The notes under the pieces were generated by a model that was not told where the DNA came from, ran no database searches, and worked only from the letters and a program-made list of their open reading frames with translations. Both the position numbers and the translations under genes were made by a program. Below, piece after piece: positions 55,660 through 64,000 of a stretch of DNA of 64,000 nt. Location of the stretch: positions 112,890,107 through 112,954,106 of the forward strand of contig CM060954.1 of NCBI GenBank assembly GCA_030765055.1. The letters run 5' to 3'. The stretch's first letter is position 1, and the number at the start of each line of letters is the position of its first letter. Source of the DNA: Mantis religiosa. Taxonomy: Eukaryota; Arthropoda; Insecta; Mantodea; Mantidae.

Positions 55660-57942
55660 ATGTTGACAATTTTTTTTTTTCTGTTTGTTATGATTTTTAC
55701 TTCAGATTTATGTTATTTTCTGTGCAGAAATGGTTAAAAACTACTAAATTTTCTGATTGATTATGTTTTGTACATCTAAAATTCTTTTGGTTCTTGTTTC
55801 AAAGTTCTTGCAGAAATAAATGCTTTTCAAAACCACGTTGTTTGGTAGATAAGAAAGTGAACAGAACAAAACAGAAAAAATTGTTAAAAGAAGCAATAAT
55901 GCTCAGTATAACAAAAGAGTAGACATCTTTCAAAAACTTACTTATGACTCTCAGGCTCGAGTTAATAATTACATTGCCGTCAAGTAGTATGCAATAACTG
56001 CACCCTAATTGCTATATGAAAATGAAAGTCTTCTTCAATTTCATTCACCAGAGCGGCCTCTGAATGAATCAGCTTCACCACCTAAGACCAATTGATGTCC
56101 AGTTAACAATGGAGAAAACCAGCCTCCAAAAATTTTTGTCCCAGAATGGATGCACAGGGTTCCACAGCTGTGTCTTGATGCATGAAACCAAAAGAAGCTT
56201 AAGACATGCATGTCCCGGAATATTTAAAACGTGAGGTTTACTTTGTCATTAATCAACTCAGTTTTTTACTCTTACATACCATCCACCAATTTGTTATAAC
56301 CTTATGTAAATATTCCTTTTATTACCTGCTTATTACCAAACACACTTTTTTTTTTCTAGGTAAGACTTTTAGGGAAACAGAATGAAGTAATAATACTGAA
56401 GAATAAGAATGAATGTACCTAACACTTCTACTTCACTACTGTAGCAAGTTATCTTCAGACATTTATAGGGTGACATGTCTTCAAAATGTATTCAGGCACA
56501 ATAGTGAATTTTGTGTGTTAGATTCACTTTGTTATTCTTCATTACTTTCTTTACTGCTATCATAAATCAAACTTCAAACCTCTTTTAACTACTGTAAACT
56601 GTTCTCTTCAATTTTTGGCATCCTTATATTTAATTAGTGTATGGTTTGGAGAGGTTTGTAAAGCAAAAGACACTCATTTACCTTTTGCTTATGCAAAGGA
56701 AAGTTCAGAATTACCTATTTGGTGGAGGGACATTCTGCTTAAGTTGAACTGAAAACCTGACTGATGCCCACATGTCATTTCTAGTCAGGCCCTCAGAGAA
56801 CAATTAATACATTGATGTAATCAATTTAAGTAGATGTTTTATATGGCCTCGAACTGGCTTCTGAAAACAATTTTGCATAGAAAATTAACAATAGAGGGGA
56901 TCAGGCAGGTTTTCTGTTCCTCACATTAAATGAAACCAGAGCATAATACAAAAGTTTTATTTGAAATATGCAATAAGTGCTAAAGCAGTACAGAAGTATC
57001 ACTGAACAGTCACCTTAGAGCTTTCACAAAATATACAGACATTATTATACTGATAAACAATATGCCTACCAATGTCTGCTATTTCCTAGTTATATAAACA
57101 GGCATAGCACTACATAAACAAAAACTTATGGATTAATAGCACTAATTTGGTGATGTTAACCTTTATGAGAGCAAGCCAGTATTCTGAATGTATCCAATCA
57201 TAATCTTTGTTATCTTCTGAAGTTAAAATGGAAAAGTGCAGATGTTGTGGCAGATGATGTAAATTTTCCTTGCATGTTGTTTGCCTACTGGTGATTGTGA
57301 GTGCAATCTTTTGATAACAGGTATTTTACTACAATGGAAGAGAGAGGGAAAACTATATCAGTAAGTGCAAAAACATTGAAACCTACTATACAGGCATCAA
57401 GTAATATTTCAGACAGTAAAAATAGTCTCAGAAGGAACATTTATAATTACTAACTTTTTCCACTAGGTTCACAGTCTGTTGAAATAAAAAATAAGTTTAC
57501 AAAAATATTTCAAACCAACAGGCATTATTGGTATGCTGCACCTGAGAAACAGAACAAGTTATTTTCTCATATTTGGTGTTGGCACAAATTTATGATTGTA
57601 GTATTAGATTGGAGCTAAAAAGCATGCTATTTGCAACTTCTTTTTTTTTTTAAAAAAAAAAAAAAGGAAGAGCATAATATAAAAGTGCAGAAAAAATAAA
57701 TTATAGTTAATTTTAAAAAATCTCAATGTAGCATACAAAAATCAGTATATTTACATAAAAAAATTTGGAATTACAAATCTGTTGACAGAACAAGGAATGA
57801 AAGGGTTAAAAGTAGCTTTTAAAGTAGGTACTAAACATGTTTAATGAAGTTTGAAAAACCTTATTACTTTATCAGTTATACCAGATTTCACAGATTGAGT
57901 ATTTATTTCATCATCATGGTCCTTATGTTTAAATAGTTGAAC
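55660..57942. other. Intergenic, nothing recognised
   Basis: AT-rich. A T-run directly followed by an A-run near 57641-57665 is a simple palindrome. No gene. Confidence 0.5.
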
Positions 57943-57954
57943 AATATCACATGT

Positions 57955-59656
57955 TATTAAATTATAGATGAGTCGTATTTATTACACATCAGCTTCACTT
58001 ACGTGTGATGTGTAATAAATACAGAGCCATAACATAAGCAATACGGGCCTGCCTGCAAAAATGAAAAAATCCTGGCCCCCTAAAATATAATGTATAACCG
58101 ATCAGTAGCTAACATAACTTCAATTACAGCTATATTATTGGATGCCAGAATTAAAGTAACATTCACAACACACTCAAGGACCTGTTTCCATATGTTCTCA
58201 CTTTTCTTTAGTTCTGAATTCATACCCGCGTCAACTGTGTCTTCCTTATGCCACAAATTGAGAATGACGCATGCGTTCAAATGTGCATAGCTAATTTCGT
58301 GTCACAATATACTTTTGGTTAGGCACCTTCAATCTCGAACTCCTTCCCTAAAAGCTGACGACGATTTCTGCCCTCCAAGCAGCCAACACGGTTTACAGTA
58401 AACAATAAGTCATTTTTAGATGAATAACACAACCAAACCATTCTCTCCAAATTCTTTGTCCTGCCAAAGTTAACTTTTCGTAATATTTAGTGGAGAAGGA
58501 CCTGTTTTCCTACTTAGCATCTTTGGGGAACAGGCCCGCTGGCTGACAAGGATTTTGTCTAACAAGGAACTCTTTAGTTTCATTATCTGCATCTAATTGA
58601 CAATCTGCAGGATCATTTGAATAGTCTGTGACTGGCCTAATTATATTTATATCGAGTTTACTATCTTCGTTTTCACTTTCACAATTATTATTGGTGTTCA
58701 CTTCAGAAATGCACTTACATGTGACGCTGCAAACTTCTGTAACTGTTGAGCTAGTACTACTATTACTAGGAGGAGAAAAGAAACTCACTTATTTTCATTA
58801 ATGTGTGTTTCTTTTTCTAATTCACGCTTCTTCCTTTTTTGTGCACCACTTAGATGTTTGTACTTAACTTTAAAAGGTTTCATTTTACTACAAAAGTACA
58901 CAGTTAAATAGAAAAAGTTAAACTTTTAATCAGTAAAGTTTTGAAAATATCACACCACTTATTATGATGCACCTTGTTCCCGTGAAGAAAACTCGTCTGA
59001 AACTGAGTTACCTGTTGACTGGCCTGCCAGTTATTCACATCTTAATGTATAATTGACATTGTTGAATGAGAATTGTGACAAAAGTTAAATGTTTAGAAAA
59101 AAAAATGTGCATATTACAATATCAGGAACTCTACACATCAATAAAGAATATTTTTCTGCCTAATGTGATATTTTGGTATTTATTTTCATTGTTGGAACTA
59201 TGCGCTGCTTGTTTGTGCGACAGAGAAACATGATGCAAACCAATGTTATCAGAGAATTCATAGTGAAGGACGAGCATTGTTAACACACAGAGAATTCGTA
59301 GTGAAGGACGAGCATTGTTGACACACTCAGCTGTTCTAAACTCAACTAAACGTTGACCGATTCTAGGAAACTGTTTGGAATGATCTGACCATTAACTTTC
59401 TATGCAGACTGACATTGAACTTTACTATTTATGATATACATATTTCATAATTTATATCTGTATATATTCAAATTGTTATATTCATTAATAAAAATAATAT
59501 GCTTTTTCTCTTTTTCTGCAGGCCTCTAAAATACCGGGCCTGCCCGCATTGCAGGCCCTGCAGGCCCTAACATTACGCCCCTGAATAAATACGACTCACC
59601 TATAATTTAATAATTGTTTAGCTTCACTGTGGTGTCCCAATACAGTTAAATTTCGA
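57955..59656 (+). mobile_element. Mini fold-back of family PLE2, split by a hAT element
   Basis: Target duplication AATATCACATGT at 57943-57954 and 59657-59668. Left part 57955-58021 (TTATTAAATTATAGATGAGT CGTATTTATTACAC...) and right part 59592-59656 (...GACTCACCTATAATTTAATA plus PLE2 tail) make a ~132-bp fold-back equivalent to 6012-6152. The middle is the hAT element 58022-59583. Confidence 0.88.
58022..59583 (-). mobile_element. hAT-superfamily DNA transposon, internally deleted
   Basis: Exact 8-bp target duplication AATAAATA at 58014-58021 and 59584-59591. Ends CAGAGCCATAAC / (reversed) CAGGGGCGTAAT, both leading into a GGGCCTGC motif. On the minus strand, 58890-58780 reads KYKHLSGAQKRKKRELEKE, the N-terminal signature of hAT/ZMYM-type transposases, followed by a GTGAGT donor and TCCTCCTAG acceptor, then 58510-58765 with DNETKEFLVRQNPCQPAGLF PKD, the start of the TTF-type zinc-finger region. 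The rest of the transposase is absent, so it is non-autonomous (1,562 bp). Confidence 0.88.
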
Positions 59657-59668
59657 AATATCACATGT

Positions 59669-60780
59669 GTTTATGTGTTGATATATGTCTAATCTTAACC
59701 TTTAAATTTTTAGCTTAATGAACACCAAAAGGTCCAAAATCCAAGGAATTGCTCAGACTAAGGCTCATAGCAATATTCTAACTTGCAGTGTAGTTTGAAT
59801 TTGTTGTTCTTGTATTTTGAAAACTTGTGCGATTTGCAGTTTAAAGAAAGGCCCATTAGTATTGTACAGATTCTCTTGATCCTCAATATATCATTAAAAT
59901 TAATAATACCAAATGGTTACCCAAAGAAAATCAATGTTTATTTCCTTTAAAATAACAATGTATGCACAACTATGTTTAAAACAACTTAGTTTCTTCTAAA
60001 GAGAAATATCTGAGCCAATATATATAATTTATAGTTTATTTTTAAACTGAGTATACTGAAAGTTGAAAAGTATGAGTTACAATGCTCAATTAAAGATATG
60101 AAGGTGAATAAATACTGCATACTCCAGGTGACTGTTCTGTGAAATTTGCTTATCCCACAAATGAGTTTTACAGTGATTGTGTTGGAACTATCTATACTAC
60201 AATAAAAAGTTATTCAGAATACAGTTCATTATTTTCTACCATACTTTCCTCTGTTGATACAGTAAGTACAACATTTGTTTCAAAATGTTATTATTGCAGC
60301 TCTATCATTAACACATTGTGAAGCGTTCTGATACAGCAAAGATTTTTGACAAGCCTCCATGTTCTGCTGGTAACTGAGTGAAAAGCATAATAATACAATT
60401 TTTATAAAGAATTTTAAATTCTGCATATTTTTAAGCTTATAACAGTAAAGATTTTTATAGAATACCTCAAACTCTAGGACATTAAAATAGCAAAATAAAG
60501 AAAAGAAGCAAGCGAAAGCAAGAATGGATAAAGTGGTTTTCATTTTCATAATAGATAGCCTTAAAACTTGGGTAATAAAATACTAATTTAAGAATTTCTT
60601 TGTACTAGCCTCATGTATGACGAAATGTAGAACCACACTGAAAAATTCACTACTCTTGCCAAGATATCAGCCATACATGTTTTGTTCCCTCTCCAGCAAA
60701 CTTGCTACTGAGTTACCATGGCAACAAGGTAGCAAGACATTTGGTTCTCCAACTGAGTCCCATTGGCAGCCTATAGTATG
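59669..60780. other. Intergenic, little recognised
   Basis: AT-rich. At 60640-60745 a reversed, diverged S4-like segment (minus strand TTGCCATGGTAACTCAGTAG .. GTGAATTTTTCAGTGTGG) is probable. Otherwise nothing. Confidence 0.45.
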
Positions 60781-60794
60781 CTAATAGCACCACC

Positions 60795-61170
60795 TAATAT
60801 CAGTGCTAATGACGTCTATACTAGCTTATCTTGAACTCGAAGACAGTCACAAAGGACCTGTGTTGTATGCTAGACAATGCTAACCTCAGAGGCAGCCATA
60901 CCAAATTTTGCAGTGCCAATGAAAGCCTATGCTAACTTCAGATGCAGCCATAGCAAGTCTTGTGTCAAGTGTTAACGACTGCCTCTAACTTATTCTAGAC
61001 TATCCTAACCTCAGATGCAGGCATAGCAATTTTTGAGCTGCTAATGACAGCCTATACCAGCATATCCTAGGCTAACCTAACCTCAGATCCAGCCATAGCA
61101 AGTCTTGTGGTGCTAATGACAGCCTACACCAGCCTATCTGAGCCTATCCTAACCTCAGCCCAGAAGCCAG
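60795..61170. repeat. Degenerate ~72-bp tandem repeat
   Basis: The motif CCTAACCTCAGATGCAGCCA TAGCAA recurs with starts near 60880, 60932, 61004, 61076 and 61149. Spacing is about 51, 72, 72 and 73 bp, with GCTAATGACAGCCTA(T/C)ACCAG between. It abuts the 3' side of the LINE and may be a satellite-like array or internal LINE 3' repeat. Confidence 0.75.
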
Positions 61171-61798
61171 AGGATGTTCTAATTAGGTGGTGTTTTTCCC
61201 CGTCCGGGTCTCATTTGCTGCAGTACCTAGCTGCTTTGTGGCTTAACCTGTGAAATGAGTAAAGATGAATTTATCTTCTGCTGGGTTGTAGGTTGTAGGT
61301 AAATTGTGAGTGGTTTCGGATACTTGGATTGGAAGGCCCTTGAAACTCAGAAGGCACTTGCTTTACAGCGTCTCCCCCATTTTGGAAGAAACACTTTGGT
61401 ATGTTTCCCTCCATTTTGGTTACGGGTTGCATATTGCTTGAACCATCAGGGGTAGTGTGATGCTTAGAGTATCAGGGATGGCTTTACCCTCGAAGGATAT
61501 GGGGATGCTTGGGTTAACCAAGGGGCCCCATGACATCTTTTGGTAGTTTGAAAGATGGCAAGTGTCTTGGCTCCTTCTTGGTATTATCTGCCCAGAGTGT
61601 TCACCTAAGGATTGGGATGGGTTTGAATTTTGTCGTACATTGATCATGTCCTCTCTCAGATTACATTGACAATGTACGGGATCTCGGAATGTTCATGTAG
61701 GATATGGGCGGGGAATCTCCAGCCTATCATAGATGATCCTGAGTGCCCTGTTCTGCAGCGTCTGGAGTCTTGACGAAAGTGTAATTAGCCATTGTTCC

Positions 61799-62868
61799 CT
61801 AGATCTCACAACCGTACAGAATCATGGGCGGAATGATCACCCTATGCAGCTGGTACTTTAAACGTAGAGGCATGATAGAGTGGAATATAGGCCCTTGCTG
61901 GAACTTGCCCTTGACGTGTGCAAAGTAAGTTAATTTACGGTCCTGGGGTTTCTGTTTACTGCGAAGATCGTGAGATCGTCCGCATACTGTCATGTTGTGG
62001 TGAGTAGGGATGTCGATCATGTAAGCTGCAAAAAGTGCTGGCGACAGAACGCTGCCTTCCAGCACTCCAGCGCCAATGGGCCGCTCGGTGGTCAGTGTCC
62101 CCTTCACCTTTACTAGGAAGCTACGGTTTCCGAGGAAGCCGGCTACCTAGCAAATGTATGGAGAGGGGATTTCATGCTCCAGGAGTTCTAAATAAGTCCC
62201 TCATGCCAGGTTGTAGTGAACGCTTTCTCCACGTCAAGCAAAACTGCAACCGTTTTAGACCTTTCCTGGAAAGCCAAGGAGGCCTTCTCGGCAACCCGCA
62301 GTATCTGCTCGGTAGTGGAGTGGCCAGTGCGAAAGCCGAGCTGATATGCTGGGATTAGGCCCTTTTCCTCTAGGTGAGAAAGGCGGGAGAGGAGTAGCTT
62401 TTCGAATACCTTCGTTAAAACTGGTATGAGACTGATGGATCGGTAACTGGACGGGAAGACCGGATTTTTCCCCAGTTTTAGAACGCATACCACATGGGCT
62501 TCCTTCCAGATAGTTGGAAAGTGGCGCATGAAAAGGCAGGCATTATAAATGCGGGTCAAGTGAATCACGGCTCTGAGGGGAATATGTTTGAGCATTTCCG
62601 CTGTTGCACGGTCCTGCCCAGGGGCTTTGTTGGTTCTTAGAGAGTTAAGCGTGGAGACTAACTCTCTTGGGGTGACTATGGGAATATGGAACTCCTCGTG
62701 GTCTGGGGGCGAGTCTTCCAGGATGTCCTCCACCACTCGTTCAACGAGGTCAGCATGGTCATCGTTCATTGGCTCAACCTTGGGTTGGAACTGGGTCTCC
62801 AGATAGTCGGATAGGGTATCTGCTTTTTCTTGCGACTCAAAGACTAGTCGTCCTCGAGGGCTGTGCAA
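61799..62868 (-). pseudogene. Jockey-type reverse transcriptase
   Basis: Reads NKAPGQDRATAEMLKHIPLR, FPTIWKEAHVVCVLKLGKNP, SYRSISLIPVLTKVFEKLLL, GFRTGHSTTEQILRVAEKAS, AVLLDVEKAFTTTWHEGLI (motif A, first catalytic Asp), then after a shift GVLEGSVLSPALFAAYMIDI P (motif B). The catalytic YADD (QYADDLTIFAVNRNPRT) is present near 61985 in a shifted frame. Then RLKYQLHRVIIPPMILYGCE I. At least two frameshifts. Confidence 0.9.
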
Positions 62869-63235
62869 GGGGTGCTAGTGTACTGTTCGGTCTTTCCGCT
62901 ACAGACTATTCGCCACGGTTTTTTCTCCTGGAGATTAGTTTGCCTTAACATGTTTTCCCAGAAGGTGTGCTCTTAGGAGGCGTCTTGCCAGGTATTTGAA
63001 CCTCCGGTGTACTTGTATCCTGAGTTGGTGAAATCTCTGCCACAGCTTTGACAGCATGATTGCCCTTATAAGCTGTCTAATGGCACCTGGGATATCTGTA
63101 GGGTTTGGTGCATCGATGGGAATGCGGTGTGTGTGTGTGAGCACGGACCGCATTTAGGATGGATGTGGAGAACTCCTTGGCCGCCACCTCGAGTGACTCC
63201 ACTGAGTTAATTCGAGGGCGGGCGTCCACGGTGTT

Positions 63236-63741
63236 TTAGATTTTTAGATTTCTGGGACGGCGGCATACCAGTCGACTTAATTCACCCAGTCTGCCGTTGC
63301 CAGAGCTGCGAAGGTAACGTCTGAGTAGATCACAACTGGGTTGTGGTCGGAATCCAGAGCGTTTACCACCGTGAGGTCCGGATGAAATGGAATGTTTTTG
63401 GTGATGGTGAAGTCTATGACGTGCGCCCTGCCACCTGGCGGGAAGTGCGTTGGACCCCGCGGGCCATGCGCTTGGAGGGTTGGGTCTCCATTGATGAGGC
63501 GGTAGAGGCACCTTCCCCTTTTGTTCTAGACTCGGCTGTTCCAGGCTGGGTGTTTGACATTGAAGTCGCCGGCTATGCACGCTCTGTGGTCTAGGTTTAG
63601 GAGTACCCTGTAGTTCGCTTCATAGAAGGGACGGTTTGGCGGGTCGTATAGCGCTCAAGTACCAGGTCCGAGCCGCCCAAGGAATGTCTTATGGCGGTCG
63701 CCTCTAAGTGTTGTAGGGGAGAAATGGAGATAGGAGTGTGG

Positions 63742-63794
<53 letters not shown>

Positions 63795-63993
63795 CAAATA
63801 GCTGTACCGCCGCCTTGTCGGCCGACTCTATCGGATCGGTGGACGGCTTAGCTTGGCAGGTTAAACTGTACACCAGCGTGCAGGTGCGTTTCACATACCA
63901 TAAGGAGGTCAATCCCTCGGTCATTCACAAATTCCAAGATGCCCGGCCTCTGTTTCCGGACTCCGTTTGCGTTCCAGAACTCAGCTCTCAATA
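63236..63993 (-). pseudogene. APE-type endonuclease domain of the LINE
   Basis: FWNANGV (first catalytic Asn region), LLMVCETHL (catalytic Glu), GGGTAI, then the AT microsatellite, HLEATAI, LDHRACIAGDFNVKHPAWNS (GDFN..H..W motif) and DSDHNPVV (SDH motif). Frames differ between blocks. The order is that of apurinic-type endonucleases of Jockey LINEs. Confidence 0.85.
63745..63792. repeat. (AT)24 microsatellite inside the LINE endonuclease
   Basis: 24 AT units between the GGGTAI and HLEAT blocks, replacing or extending a few codons. Reads as repeated Ile-Tyr in two frames. Confidence 0.95.
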
Positions 63994-64000
63994 TATGTTG

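Larger units (their letters stand above)
61390..64000 (-). mobile_element. Jockey-type non-LTR retrotransposon, runs off the right edge
   Basis: Minus-strand ORF2-type protein: N-terminal endonuclease begins near 63993 (AEFWNANGVRKQRPGILEFV NDRGIDLLMVCETHL), RT at 62868-62188 and a C-terminal part to about 61420. ORF1 and the 5' end would lie beyond base 64000. GC content is clearly higher than around it. Stops and shifts make it inactive. The 3' end is not sharply defined. Confidence 0.88.

Noticed and set aside
57635..57665. T-run/A-run as a transcription terminator
   Set aside because: A simple homopolymer palindrome in intergenic DNA of a eukaryote; no gene next to it.

Overview
The window is nuclear DNA from an animal, almost certainly an insect: AT-rich, with GT-AG introns up to about 8 kb, one conserved multi-exon gene on the + strand, and a dense, nested load of transposable elements (TEs). 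The size and TE mix (several Penelope-like families, mariner, Tigger, hAT, tRNA-derived SINEs, Jockey-type LINE) suit a large-genome insect such as a cockroach, termite, stick insect or orthopteran. That lineage guess is inference; the sequence does not name the species.

Region 102-45371 holds the 3' three-quarters of a formin gene in 22 exons. I could join them by splice sites and phase into one uninterrupted 1,744-residue frame ending in TGA. The order (end of the DID/FH3 arm, proline-rich FH1, FH2 with a short coiled-coil tail, then a WH2/DAD-like helix) and the residue pattern match the INF2 / Drosophila formin 3 (form3) family, not FHOD or Diaphanous. After the DAD comes an insect-type, Ser/Arg-rich C-terminal extension of about 1,080 residues. 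The N-terminal exons and promoter lie upstream of base 1. The 3' UTR starts at 45372.

The introns are TE landing zones. Intron 1 holds a full-length dead mariner whose frame is broken by a 64-nt poly(T). Intron 4 (8.2 kb) holds a Penelope-like mini fold-back, a mariner fragment, a tRNA-SINE, a LINE 3' end with RNase H, a Tigger-type tail and a Penelope-like element (PLE) with reverse transcriptase (RT) and GIY-YIG endonuclease. Intron 13 holds a Tigger element and SINE-like repeats. Intron 18 holds a mariner. Intron 20 holds a DD82E (Sailor-like) transposase cut by a 1.48-kb PLE that is almost wholly one palindrome.

Downstream (47.2-64 kb) I see no host gene. There is a three-level nest (DD82E element in PLE3 in PLE2, 47253-50997), further PLE fold-backs, a SINE, a hAT element nested in a mini-PLE, a 72-bp tandem array, and a 5'-open Jockey-type LINE on the minus strand that runs off the right edge.

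The most interesting system is the set of PLE termini. At least seven families can be told apart. Each carries, at its terminal repeat, a sequence that folds as a minimal hammerhead ribozyme: CUGANGA-like core, stem II, GAAAC, a 1-2 bp helix III, then a cleavage triplet. Helix I and stem II covary between families. The motif sits on both inverted arms and in several families overlaps the last codons of the endonuclease ORF. Where both ends can be read, insertions are flanked by target duplications close to 12 bp. Hammerheads in PLEs are known from earlier work; the number of families in one window, the U3-A8 core variant, the coding overlap and the RT-less mini fold-backs are what deserve a second look.
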